Of a stretch of 64,000 bases of DNA, positions 26,846-35,546 are shown one piece after another. Source of the DNA: Roseibium sp. Sym1 (GTDB lineage Bacteria; Pseudomonadota; Alphaproteobacteria; Rhizobiales; Stappiaceae); the NCBI RefSeq assembly GCF_027359675.1, contig NZ_CP114786.1, forward strand, positions 3,694,501 through 3,758,500, written 5' to 3'. The translations under genes and the position numbers were made by a program. A model generated the notes under the pieces. The model was given only the letters and a program-made list of their open reading frames with translations, did not search any database and was not told the origin of the DNA. Position 1 is the stretch's first letter, and each line of letters begins with the position of its first letter.

Positions 26846-28531
26846 TCAGGCCGCCCGCACCTTGGTCAGGAAGTCCTGCATGGCGACGCGAAGCGTGTTG
26901 GACTGGTCGTGCAATTCGCTGACGGCGCTGTTCATTTCGGTGCTCAGGCTTGCGGTCTCGCCGGCGGCCGTGCTGACTTCCGAGATGGACCGGGACACGC
27001 CCTCGGTTCCCTGAGCGGCTTCGGAAACACTGCTTGCAATTTCGGTGGTTGCCTGGTTCTGCTCCTCGGCGGCCTCCGACATGGCCATGGTGTTTTCCGA
27101 GATCTTCTGGACCATTCCGGCGACGGACCCGGTTGCTTCCGTGGACGCGTCGGCCGCCTGGCGCATTTCACTGATCTGACGGTCGATCTCTTCGGTTGCC
27201 TTCGACGTCTGTTCGGCCAGGGCCTTGACTTCGGACGCCACGACCGCAAATCCCTTGCCCGCTTCCCCGGCACGGGCGGCCTCGATGGTCGCGTTCAGGG
27301 CCAGAAGATTGGTCTGTTCCGCAATATCGGTAATCAGCTTCGTGACATCGCCGATGCGGGAGACCACCTGCTGCACGGTCTCCACGGCATCGTTGGAGCG
27401 TCCCACCTCCGTCTCGGCGGCCTGGGCGATTTCCGAGGAGGACCTGACCTGTTCCGTGATCGCACGGATGGAGGCGGACAGTTCCTCCGTTGCGCTCGCG
27501 ACGGTGTTGACGTTGGTGGTGGCCTGCTCGGCCGCCGCGGAAACGGACAGCGCCTGCTCCGTGGTGTTGTTGGCGATGGTCGAGAGCGATCCGGCGGAAC
27601 CGTGAAGTTCATCCAGCCTCGAGATCATGCTGTTGCAGATGTTGAGAACGGTGGATTCGAACTCGTTGGCGACTTTTTCCATTTCCTCGCGCTTCATCCG
27701 CTCGGCGTTTTCCCGTTCGGCCGCTGCGGCCTCTTCAAGTTCCTTGGTGCGGATCAGGTTGTCACGGAAAACGGCGAGCGCCTTGCCGAACAGTCCGATT
27801 TCGTCGCCGCGCGTGCCGGTTTCGATGCTCTGTGAGGTATCTCCCGTGGCGAGTTTTTCCGTAACGGTCGCAAGACGCGAAAGGGGGGCCGAAACGGCAA
27901 CGTGATTGATGAAACCGAGAATGGCGGCCAGCACGGCCAGCACGAGAGCACTGGCGATGGCAACGACCTGAACCGTGTTCATGGCAGCGTTCTGGGCGAT
28001 CATGGATTGCTCGCGTTCCGCGCCAACCGCTGCAGCAAGTTCATTGCTTTTCTGTTGCACGGCCGCCAGAAGTCCGGAACTGTCCGGCGTCAGGTCGATG
28101 GCCCTTGCCATGTCGACCGTTTCCGGGGTGCGCATCAGTTCGATCTGCCTTTGCGCAATCCTGGAATGCCACGTTTCCCAGCTGCTCTTCAGAGCCGCGA
28201 CGTGATCGCTGAATTCCGGAACGCTTGCCTTGACCTGGGCATCGACCTCGGCAAATTGATCCTGGATTTCGCCATTCAGGTTTTCGGATTTTGTCAGCAG
28301 GTCCCGGTTCCCGGTCAGCAGAAAGGACTTGACGGCAAGTGCCTGTCCCGCGATCCGCTCCGTGAGCGTCGCGGTTTCCGCGCTGAGATCGGACAGGGCG
28401 CTGGCTGTCTTGACTTCCTGAAGAGCCGAGTGGGTCTGGTACGCGCTGACACCGCCGGCGACGGCGCCAATCAGGGCAAGGGTCAGGAAACCCGCGGCGA
28501 TTTTTTTGCTGACAGAGATGTTGTTGAACAT
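26846..28531 (-). CDS. methyl-accepting chemotaxis protein (CHASE3-like sensor)
   Basis: A 561-residue chemoreceptor with TM1 (about 12-30), a ~155-residue helical periplasmic domain resembling CHASE3/4HB sensors ([23 protein letters not shown]), TM2 (about 185-207), HAMP, and the signalling hairpin with [21 protein letters not shown]. The ATG at 28531 has a GAGAAGAA site. It starts 11 bp after the stop of an exported 200-residue protein, so the two form an operon and that protein may be its periplasmic partner. No che genes are nearby. Confidence 0.92.
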   Translation of the reverse strand: MFNNISVSKKIAAGFLTLALIGAVAGGVSAYQTHSALQEVKTASALSDLSAETATLTERIAGQALAVKSFLLTGNRDLLTKSENLNGEIQDQFAEVDAQVKASVPEFSDHVAALKSSWETWHSRIAQRQIELMRTPETVDMARAIDLTPDSSGLLAAVQQKSNELAAAVGAEREQSMIAQNAAMNTVQVVAIASALVLAVLAAILGFINHVAVSAPLSRLATVTEKLATGDTSQSIETGTRGDEIGLFGKALAVFRDNLIRTKELEEAAAAERENAERMKREEMEKVANEFESTVLNICNSMISRLDELHGSAGSLSTIANNTTEQALSVSAAAEQATTNVNTVASATEELSASIRAITEQVRSSSEIAQAAETEVGRSNDAVETVQQVVSRIGDVTKLITDIAEQTNLLALNATIEAARAGEAGKGFAVVASEVKALAEQTSKATEEIDRQISEMRQAADASTEATGSVAGMVQKISENTMAMSEAAEEQNQATTEIASSVSEAAQGTEGVSRSISEVSTAAGETASLSTEMNSAVSELHDQSNTLRVAMQDFLTKVRAA

Positions 28532-28542
28532 GGTTCTTCTTC

Positions 28543-29145
28543 TCAAGAATGCGGGCCTTGGCGGCGCATGAGTTCGGTCAGGTTGAACTCAATTGTGGCG
28601 GCGCCGATCGGCTTTCCGGTATCCGGATCCGTAACGGTCATGTTGACCTGGGCGCGCCAGATCTTCCTGTCTTCATCCCATTCCGCTTCATCGATGAAGA
28701 CAGCGTCCGCTCCGTTGGGGAAGGTTTTCTGGAACTTGCCTTCGTCGCCCTGCCAATAGTCGCTTGTGATCGAACTTTGCCCGACATTCAGGCCATTGGC
28801 ATCCATCACGAATATTTCCGGATAAAGCCCGAGCGATCCGGCCTGAACGCGGAGCAGGTAAACGGACAGCGGGGCGGAGAGTGTCGCGGAAATCAGGGGC
28901 TTGTCGGACGCTTCCCGTTCGCTGCGCCATTGCTTGTCAAGTGCGTCAATATCCGCCTGGGACAGGGAGCCGCGCAGGTCATTCTGGGTATTGATCGAGA
29001 GCGCGACGATCGGGTTGGACAGCCATGCGCCAACCGTCTTGATCGCATCTTCCGTAATCACGGATTTGGGATCCGGTGCCGGTTCTGCGGCAAACGCAGA
29101 AACGCTCAGCAACAGGGCGGGGAAAAAGACACGCCATCGGGCCAT
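28543..29145 (-). CDS. exported sensor-like protein co-transcribed with the chemoreceptor
   Basis: A 200-residue protein with a signal peptide ([15 protein letters not shown]) and one soluble domain. Its sequence ([48 protein letters not shown], and a closing segment on modification of the [10 protein letters not shown] type) resembles PDC/Cache sensor domains, but without membrane anchors or an output domain. I do not know a name for it. It overlaps the operon with the chemoreceptor, which suggests it binds a ligand in the periplasm and presents it to that receptor. The start at 29145 has GGAG upstream; in-frame ATG codons exist at 29157 and 29181. Confidence 0.75.
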   Translation of the reverse strand: MARWRVFFPALLLSVSAFAAEPAPDPKSVITEDAIKTVGAWLSNPIVALSINTQNDLRGSLSQADIDALDKQWRSEREASDKPLISATLSAPLSVYLLRVQAGSLGLYPEIFVMDANGLNVGQSSITSDYWQGDEGKFQKTFPNGADAVFIDEAEWDEDRKIWRAQVNMTVTDPDTGKPIGAATIEFNLTELMRRQGPHS

Positions 29146-29472
29146 TGTGTGCTCCATTGATTGTGGAGCTAAACTTGGCATCTTGAGATTAATCTTGGTT
29201 TAATACTCAAAAAAAACTAATAAGCAGTTTTATACCTGTCATTTTTTAGGAGTCTCTTTTTGGTATAGGTGATTTCCCTTAGGTATTATTTTCGGAATGT
29301 CTTGCGTGAATGGTCGGGCTGCCGCGCGGCATGGGCCCGCGGTTTCAAGGTTTTCCACTCCCGGAACAGCTTGAGGGGGTTCGTCACTTGACGGCCGGGG
29401 CACACCCGGCATGCAATTGACACATGCACGACTGGACAAGCCGGGAGCCAAGCCCGGAGCGAGGGGGACGAA

Positions 29473-30282
29473 ATGGCCAATGGAAACTTGAAGGGGCGTA
29501 CCGCTCTTGTAACAGGTTCGGTTCAGGGGATCGGCCTGGCGATTGCTCTGAAACTTGCCGAGGCCGGTTGCCGGGTCGCGGTCCACGGACTCGCGTCGGC
29601 TGAGGACAAGGCGCGCGCGCTGGCGGCCGTCAAGGCTGCGGGTGCCCCCGAAACGCGGTTTTTTGAGACCGATCTCCGCGATCCATATGCCATCGACGCG
29701 ATGATGGAAAAAGTCGAGCAATGGGGCGGGCCCGATATTCTCGTCAACAACGCCGGCATTCAGCAGACCGCGCCGATCGCCAAGATGCCGCAGGTCACAT
29801 GGGACGCCATCCTCTCGGTCAACCTGAGTGCGGCGTTCCACACCATGAGGCGGGCCCTGCCGGGCATGGCGGAGCGTGGCTACGGCCGTGTTATCAACAT
29901 TGCGTCCGTGCACGGGCTGGTGGCTTCGGTAAACAAGGCGCCGTATGTCGCTTCGAAATTTGGACTGGTGGGCCTGTCCAAGGTTGCCGCCCTCGAATAT
30001 GCCGCGGCCGGCAGCAGGGACAGTGGTGGTGTCACGGTGAACTGCATATGCCCCGGGTGGACCGAGACCGAACTGATCCGGCCGCAAGTCGAGGCGCGGG
30101 CGGAGGAGTTCGGTGGAGATCGCGACAAGGGGATTGCCAGCCTCCTTTCCGAAAAACAGCCGAGTATGCGCTTGTCGGATCCTTCGGAAATCGGGGAAGC
30201 GATCATCTGGCTCGCAAGTCCGCTCGCACACAATGTGACCGGGATCTCCCTGCCGATCGATGGAGGCTGGACAGCGCAGTGA
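29473..30282 (+). CDS. 3-hydroxybutyrate dehydrogenase-like short-chain dehydrogenase
   Basis: A 269-residue classical SDR. It has the NAD-binding TGSVQGIG (14-21), NNAGIQ, the catalytic serine region in ASVHGLVAS, YVASK with the catalytic Tyr and Lys, and CPGWTETELI. The stretch IQQTAPIAKMP, together with AFHTMRRALPGM and SVHGLVAS, is characteristic of D-3-hydroxybutyrate dehydrogenases, which interconvert 3-hydroxybutyrate and acetoacetate in polyhydroxybutyrate turnover. The substrate remains inference. A Crp/Fnr regulator gene overlaps its end, so they are likely co-transcribed. Confidence 0.85.
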   Translation: MANGNLKGRTALVTGSVQGIGLAIALKLAEAGCRVAVHGLASAEDKARALAAVKAAGAPETRFFETDLRDPYAIDAMMEKVEQWGGPDILVNNAGIQQTAPIAKMPQVTWDAILSVNLSAAFHTMRRALPGMAERGYGRVINIASVHGLVASVNKAPYVASKFGLVGLSKVAALEYAAAGSRDSGGVTVNCICPGWTETELIRPQVEARAEEFGGDRDKGIASLLSEKQPSMRLSDPSEIGEAIIWLASPLAHNVTGISLPIDGGWTAQ

Positions 30283-30917
30283 AGGGAGCGGTTCCACAAT
30301 CGGACGCGATGTCGGAGGGGGCGGTTCTCGGCGAGTTTGCCGATTGGCTATCGGGGCGTGGCGTTCCGCGGGACTCTGCCGAGCGGCTCCTGGAACACGC
30401 AAGTGTCGTGCCGCACGCGGCCGGCAGACGCCTGTTCGCGGCGGGAGAGGTGCCAAATACACTCTATTTCGTCGTCCGCGGCCTCGTCCGTTTCTATTAC
30501 CTGACGCCGGATGGCAAGGAGTTCAACAAGAACTTCGTGGCTTCCGGGAGCGTGGTCACCAGCCTTGGATCCTTTCTGGAAGGCAGCCCGTCACCCTTTT
30601 TCACCGAAGCGCTCGAAGACTGTGTGTTCGTGACCTATCCCATGGAATTGGCACGGCAGTTGAAGGAAACCGACATCGTCTGGGAGCGGCTGGTCAACGG
30701 GTTCATCACGCAACTGGCCCTGAAGAAGGAGCGGCGTGAAGCGTCGTTTTTGCTGGACAGCGCAATGGCTCGCTACGAAGCGTTCCTGACCGACTTTCCG
30801 GAGATCGCCCTGCACGTGCCGCAATACCACATCGCCTCCTACCTGGGCATCACGCCTGTGGCCCTGTCCCGGATCAGGGCCCGTCGCGCGGGCCATGGCG
30901 TTCTTAACCCGGGTTAA
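30279..30917 (+). CDS. Crp/Fnr-family transcriptional regulator
   Basis: A ~212-residue regulator with a cyclic-nucleotide-binding-like beta-roll (GRRLFAAGEVPNTLYFVVRGLVRFYYLTPDGKE split over this region) and a helix-turn-helix near the end (YHIASYLGITPVALSRIRAR). No Fnr iron-sulfur cysteines are present and the cAMP phosphate cassette is not conserved, so its effector is unknown. The GTG at 30279 overlaps the SDR stop (GTGA) and follows GGAGG by 13 bases; an ATG at 30309 is the alternative start. It probably regulates the adjacent dehydrogenase genes. Confidence 0.85.
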   Translation: MKGAVPQSDAMSEGAVLGEFADWLSGRGVPRDSAERLLEHASVVPHAAGRRLFAAGEVPNTLYFVVRGLVRFYYLTPDGKEFNKNFVASGSVVTSLGSFLEGSPSPFFTEALEDCVFVTYPMELARQLKETDIVWERLVNGFITQLALKKERREASFLLDSAMARYEAFLTDFPEIALHVPQYHIASYLGITPVALSRIRARRAGHGVLNPG

Positions 30918-30975
30918 TGCGCGGCATCGGTCCGGGCCGCTAGGACCTTCCCGACTGAAAACGGGAAACACAAGC

Positions 30976-31704
30976 ATGAGCGGAAAAACCATCGTGATCA
31001 CCGGAGGCGCGATCGGCCTGGGCCGGGAACTCACCCGGCTATACAGCGAGCGCGGGCATCGCGTCGTCATCTGCGGGCGGACGGAAAACGCGTTGGAGGA
31101 GGTGCGTGCGCTCTTTGCCGGGGTCGTGCCTGTCTGCGCGGACCTGGCCGCCGCGGCCGGCCGCAAGCTGCTGGTGGACCGGCTGCACGAGCTCGACCAG
31201 CCCATCGACCTCCTGATTCACAACGCCGCTGTGCAATATGCTCATGACTTTCTGGGCGGCTGCACGCTGGCGGAGAAAATCGAGACCGAGCTGGCGGTCA
31301 ACCTGACGGCGCCGATCGAACTGACCATCGACCTCCTGCCGTTGCTCAGACAGGCGGGCTCCGCGCGGGTGGCGTTCGTTTCGTCGGCGCTCTCCAGGGT
31401 CCCGAAGAAATCGGCACCGGTCTATTGCGCGACCAAGGCGGGCGTGTCGAATTTCGCCCGGGGCCTGCGCTACCAGCTGGAGGGGAGCGGAATCGGTGTC
31501 ACGGATGTGGTGCCGGACCTGATCCTGACCCGAATGGCCGCCGGGCGCGGCGACAAGGCCCTGTCGGCCTCCGAGGCCGCAACAAGGATCGTGGCCGGTC
31601 TCGACCAGGGGGCTGACGACATCCGCCTTGGACGTGTCGGAAAACTGTTCTCTCTGCACCGGCTCTGGCCCGAATTGGCCTACCGGGTGCTGAAAGCGTC
31701 ATAG
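30976..31704 (+). CDS. short-chain dehydrogenase/reductase
   Basis: A 242-residue SDR with the cofactor motif TGGAIGLG near the N-terminus, HNAAVQ in place of NNAG, and YCATKAGVSNFARG as the catalytic Tyr/Lys motif. The closing residues (GKLFSLHRLWPELAYRVL) resemble the DltE-like membrane-associated group of SDRs. The substrate is unknown. The ATG at 30976 lies 58 bp after the Crp/Fnr gene on the same strand; the intervening frame from 30895 overlaps that gene. It may share the operon. Confidence 0.85.
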   Translation: MSGKTIVITGGAIGLGRELTRLYSERGHRVVICGRTENALEEVRALFAGVVPVCADLAAAAGRKLLVDRLHELDQPIDLLIHNAAVQYAHDFLGGCTLAEKIETELAVNLTAPIELTIDLLPLLRQAGSARVAFVSSALSRVPKKSAPVYCATKAGVSNFARGLRYQLEGSGIGVTDVVPDLILTRMAAGRGDKALSASEAATRIVAGLDQGADDIRLGRVGKLFSLHRLWPELAYRVLKAS

Positions 31705-31755
31705 TTCCTGCCCCTTGGTTTCCATGGAAAGCGGTGACCGCCTGGGCGGTGTTGC

Positions 31756-31784
31756 TTGACCTCACAGGCAAACGCACTTAAGTC
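31756..31784 (+). promoter_or_regulatory. rnpB promoter
   Basis: TTGACC at 31756-31761 and TTAAGT at 31778-31783, 16 bp apart, place the transcription start near 31791, which is where the P1 helix of RNase P RNA begins. Confidence 0.6.
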
Positions 31785-31791
31785 CGCAGGC

Positions 31792-32212
31792 GCCAGTCGG
31801 CCGGACAGCCGCTGCCGCAAGTGCCGAAAGGCCGCGGGGGAGGAAAGTCCGGGCTCCATGGGAACACGGTGCCGGGTAACGCCCGGCGAGGGCGACCTTA
31901 GGGAAAGTGCCACAGAAAGCAAACCGCCCCGGCCAGGTCGAAAGACCTGCCCGGGGTAAGGGTGAAAGGGTGGGGTAAGAGCCCACCGCGCAACTGGCAA
32001 CAGCGGCGGCATGGTAAACCCCACCGGGAGCAAGACCGAATAGGGACAGCACGGCCTGGAGCGATCCGGGCCAGGCCGGTTTCCAGGCCCGCTGTCCGGG
32101 TTGGTTGCGTGAGGCGTCTGGCAACAGGCGTCCCAGATGAATGGCTGTCGCGTCCGTGCCGGATCTCGTATCTGGCCGGGCCATACAGAACCCGGCTTAC
32201 AGGCCGGCTGGC
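31792..32212 (+). ncRNA. rnpB: RNase P RNA (bacterial type A)
   Basis: A catalytic RNA of about 420 nt that matures tRNA 5' ends. Diagnostic conserved stretches are GAGGAAAGTCCGGGCTCC (from about 31840), GGTGCCGGGTAACGCCCGGC, GTGCCACAGAAAGCAAACCG, and near the 3' end ATACAGAACCCGGCTTACAG. The terminal P1 helix pairs GCCAGTCGGCC (31792-31802) with GGCCGGCTGGC at the 3' end. Seven T residues directly after the end form the terminator. In related alphaproteobacteria rnpB lies just upstream of mraZ; here 6.6 kb separates them. Confidence 0.96.
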
Positions 32213-32219
32213 TTTTTTT
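32213..32219 (+). terminator. T-run terminating rnpB
   Basis: Seven T residues immediately follow the 3' strand of the P1 region and the GGCTTACAGGCCGGC end of rnpB. The convergent monooxygenase gene stops at 32226. Confidence 0.7.
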
Positions 32220-32225
32220 CCTGTC

Positions 32226-33713
32226 TCAGCCCGCCGCATATTGCGGCGTGCTTTGCAGGAAGCTTCCATAGGCGTCCGCATTCGGATAGGAGAACTGCTC
32301 CGCAAGCGGGTTGGCTCGCTTGCGTTTCGTTGCCCCCATGTCGGCCAGCAGTTCGTCGAAATGCCGGAAGTGGAACGGCGCGGAGCAGAGCCCGCCATAG
32401 ACCTTGGCCGCCGGACGCTCCTGACGCCGCCAGCGCAGCATATCCTCGATGTTTTTCCGCATCTGCGCGGCGCTGGGCTGGTTGGCAAGCTGGCCGTCGG
32501 CGTAGCGCACCAGCCAGTTGGCGATCATCTCGGCCGACAGCACCGTGCAGAAACTGGAATTGAAGCCGACGAAGCCCATGTCGGGCAAGTCGGGGTTCAC
32601 AGTCAGCCGATAGACCCGGTACTGCCCGTCCGCCTCGATCAGCTTGTCGCGGTATTCTTGCGCGAGATAGGGAATGCCCAGTTTCCAGCCGACGGCGAGC
32701 GCGGCCAGGTCGCAGGGGATCCTTTCACCGGTCGACAGCACGACATGGCCCGGCTCGTAGGCCTTGAAGGTGCCCCGGACCGGCTTGATCTTGCCGCTCT
32801 CGAACCCTTCGAACAGGCCCGGTGTGACGATCGGCAGCGAGCAGGACGCGTCCTTTTCGATGGGGACATCGGGCACCATGTCCCATTTCTTCAGCTTGAG
32901 CTGGAGTTTCAGCAGGGTTTCCAGGCCACGGAAATTCGCCCAGATCAGCGGCTTGAAGGCGGTGTGGACCGCCTTGCCGAGCGCACTGCCGCCCCAGCCG
33001 TTGAACTGCTGCTCCTGGGCGCGCATGTAAAGGAGCCGCTTGAAATTGATGCCGCCGACGAAATAGGGCACCCGCCAGACGGGTTCGCGGTAGACCATGG
33101 TCACGGATTTCGCACCGTTCCTGGCGGCATTGACCACCAGGTCGGTCGCCGATTTCGACCCGCCGAGCACGACCACGTGCTTGCCTTGAGCAAGGGAGGG
33201 ATCGGTGTATTCCGAGCTGTGCATCACCTGGCCGCCTGCTGCCACGAACTCCTCCTGGCCCGGATGGCTGATGATGTTCTTTTCGGAAAACTGTCCGGTG
33301 CAGATGGCGACGAAGTCGACATCCTCCACCCATGTCCTGCCGGCGGCCTCCAGCGTCAGGGACCAGCCCGGCTGGCCGTCCGCCCGGCGGTTCATCGAGA
33401 CCACGTTGGTGTTGAGCCGGTAGAGCCGCGCCAGATTGTGCTTCTTCGCGTAGGCATGCAGATAGGAATGGACCTGTGGTCCCTTCGGCCATTCCGGATA
33501 GTCCTCCGGCATGGCAAGGTCGGTGAAGCGGTAGAGATCCTTCGGCGACTGGGTCTGCACGTCCGGATAGGAGCGTGAGGGTTCCCAGACGCCGCCGAAA
33601 TCGTGGCTGCGTTCGATGCCGAGAACGCGGTGTCCGCGTTCGTCGAAGGCTTTGGCGGCCGCAAGTCCGCTCACGCCGCCGCCGATCACGGCGACAGTCT
33701 TGCGTTTCGTCAT
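32226..33713 (-). CDS. flavin-containing monooxygenase-like NAD(P)-binding oxidoreductase
   Basis: A 495-residue protein with two dinucleotide folds: FAD-binding VIGGGVSGLAAA (from residue 9) with a downstream ERSHDFGGVWEPS, and NADPH-binding VLGGSKSATDL. Between them HPGQEEFVAAGGQVMHSSEY resembles the FxGxxxHxxxY fingerprint of flavin monooxygenases in degenerate form. It should oxygenate a soft nucleophile (N or S) or a ketone; the substrate is unknown. It follows a cupin gene by 27 bp on the same strand and is divergent, with it, from an AraC regulator, making a small regulated catabolic module. Confidence 0.87.
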   Translation of the reverse strand: MTKRKTVAVIGGGVSGLAAAKAFDERGHRVLGIERSHDFGGVWEPSRSYPDVQTQSPKDLYRFTDLAMPEDYPEWPKGPQVHSYLHAYAKKHNLARLYRLNTNVVSMNRRADGQPGWSLTLEAAGRTWVEDVDFVAICTGQFSEKNIISHPGQEEFVAAGGQVMHSSEYTDPSLAQGKHVVVLGGSKSATDLVVNAARNGAKSVTMVYREPVWRVPYFVGGINFKRLLYMRAQEQQFNGWGGSALGKAVHTAFKPLIWANFRGLETLLKLQLKLKKWDMVPDVPIEKDASCSLPIVTPGLFEGFESGKIKPVRGTFKAYEPGHVVLSTGERIPCDLAALAVGWKLGIPYLAQEYRDKLIEADGQYRVYRLTVNPDLPDMGFVGFNSSFCTVLSAEMIANWLVRYADGQLANQPSAAQMRKNIEDMLRWRRQERPAAKVYGGLCSAPFHFRHFDELLADMGATKRKRANPLAEQFSYPNADAYGSFLQSTPQYAAG

Positions 33714-33740
33714 GAAATGTCTCCTCTTGGTGCCGCGCGC

Positions 33741-34187
33741 TCAGGCCTGGTCGGGCGGCGGCAGGAAATCGACCTCGTGGAGCGCCGACAGGCGCACCAG
33801 TTCCGCCGGATCCGTGACGCCGTCGAGTGCGCCGAAGAGATCGAACAGCTTGCGGCTGGGGGCGACGCCGAAGACGCAGGTCGCCGTCTTGCCGGACCGG
33901 TTGAAGATGCCGTGGGCCTCGCCCATGGGCATGCGCACGGTGTCGCCGGGGCCGGCCTTGTGGACCGTGCCGCCCATTTCCACTTCCAGCTCGCCCTCCA
34001 GCATGACGATCCACTCGTCCTGGGTCGGATGGATATGCGGCGGCACAAACGTTTCGGCCGGAATGACGGCGTGCCAGACGAAGGCGTTGCCGCTGAGCAG
34101 CTTGGGCGTGTAGGTGTGTCCGACCACGTTCCAGCTGATGTTGTCGAGGCCCGCGTCTGCCGCGGTGATGCCTGCTCCGTTCTGCAT
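33741..34187 (-). CDS. cupin-domain protein
   Basis: A 148-residue single-domain cupin. The metal-binding motif 1 reads PPHIHPTQDEWIVMLEGELEV and motif 2 reads GDTVRMPMGEAHGIFN, giving the His/His/Glu/His ligand set. It may be an enzyme or a small-molecule binder. The start at 34187 follows GAGGGGAAC; the frame extends upstream without similarity. It is the first gene of the pair with the flavin monooxygenase and probably acts on the same pathway. Confidence 0.85.
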   Translation of the reverse strand: MQNGAGITAADAGLDNISWNVVGHTYTPKLLSGNAFVWHAVIPAETFVPPHIHPTQDEWIVMLEGELEVEMGGTVHKAGPGDTVRMPMGEAHGIFNRSGKTATCVFGVAPSRKLFDLFGALDGVTDPAELVRLSALHEVDFLPPPDQA

Positions 34188-34350
34188 TTTTGTTCCCCTC
34201 ATGCTTTTCGGATGACGGCGAAAGGCTAAGCGGGCATGCAGAAAAAGTTTTATCCGGAAAACGAAATTTCCTGCGCCGGTGCAGTCAAATGCCGCAGGTG
34301 AAGGGGGCCGGGCGCTTGCGAGATTGTCGCAACGGCGGCATGCTTTCCCC

Positions 34351-35349
34351 ATGGAGACGCTGGCAGACCGCAGATCACCGCTCGACCGGTTCCGATGTTT
34401 CGAAACGAGTGATGTCGACGAAGCCCGCCAGATCGTGGCCGCGCATTTCTGCAGTCACGGCCTCGACCGTGGATCCGCGCTCGACCGCTTCGACGCCTGC
34501 CAGAACCGGGTGCCCGGCAGGCAGCTATCGCTCAACTACATTCGCTACGGCGCCGACGTGACCATCGATCCGGGCGAACTGACCGCGTTCTACCTGATCC
34601 AGATCCCGATCAGGGGGACGGCAGAGATCGCAAATGGGTGCCGCCAGGTTGCCTCCACCACGAGGATGGCGAGCATCCTCAACCCCGACCGGCACACCAG
34701 GATGCGCTGGCACACGGGCTGCGAACAGGTGCTGCTGCAGGTCGAGCAGGGCTTCATGCGGGACGTGGCAAGGCGGCTGACGGGCGTTCCGGTCGGTTCG
34801 GTTCGCTTCGCTTCCGGTTTCGATCTGGAAAAGCCTGGCCCGGCGGCCTGGGCACGCAGGCTGCGCGGCGTGTTCGGCGCCGCTGAAGACGGGCTTGTAT
34901 TCGGCGCGGCACAGGATGACCGGCAACGGGCCCTGGAGGAAAGCCTGATCGTTTCCCTCCTGGAGTGCCAGCCAAATACGGTGTCCGCCCTGCTGGAGCG
35001 GCCCGATCCGCGCGCGGCACCCGCCATTCTCAAAAGGGCCTTGCAACTGATCAGTGAACGGTTCCTGGAAGACCTCAGCCTGCTCGATATTTGCACCCAT
35101 GCCCGGACCACGCCGCGCAACCTGCAACTCCTGTTCAAGCGGGAGTTCGGAACCGGGCCCGTGCATTACCTGCACGACATGCGCCTGGCCTACGCACGGC
35201 ACCTGCTGCAGGCGGAGGGGAGCAACCGCCCGGTCGCCGATATCGCGGAAGCCTCGGCCCACAGGCATTTCGGCCGCTTCTCAGTCGCCTACAAACAACG
35301 CTTCGGAGAGTCACCGCGCGAAACGCAACGTGCCGGGCTTTTTGGTTGA
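34351..35349 (+). CDS. AraC-family transcriptional regulator
   Basis: A 332-residue regulator. Residues ~1-200 match the AraC-binding-2 sensing domain (RFRCFETSDVDEARQIVAAH). Residues ~225-330 carry the double helix-turn-helix, with LSLLDICTHARTTPRNLQLLFKREFG and a second helix pair ending RFGESPRETQR. It is divergent from the cupin-monooxygenase pair with 163 bp between starts and is the likely activator of that pair. The ATG at 34351 is favoured over one at 34279, which adds 24 residues of non-conserved character. Confidence 0.88.
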   Translation: METLADRRSPLDRFRCFETSDVDEARQIVAAHFCSHGLDRGSALDRFDACQNRVPGRQLSLNYIRYGADVTIDPGELTAFYLIQIPIRGTAEIANGCRQVASTTRMASILNPDRHTRMRWHTGCEQVLLQVEQGFMRDVARRLTGVPVGSVRFASGFDLEKPGPAAWARRLRGVFGAAEDGLVFGAAQDDRQRALEESLIVSLLECQPNTVSALLERPDPRAAPAILKRALQLISERFLEDLSLLDICTHARTTPRNLQLLFKREFGTGPVHYLHDMRLAYARHLLQAEGSNRPVADIAEASAHRHFGRFSVAYKQRFGESPRETQRAGLFG

Positions 35350-35546
35350 ACCGCGGCTGATTTGGCGGAAGAAATCGGCGGGTCGTGTGTTTTATTATTC
35401 CTGAATCAATTCACTCAAGTAAATCGGGCGAAAATAGGTATTTCTGCCACAGTATTACCTTGAAAGTTTAATCTGGCGTCCATTTTTCGGGCCGTCTGCC
35501 TGCCTAGCCTTGCCTTGTTCTTCACAAAACAAGGTGGGATGGAAAG

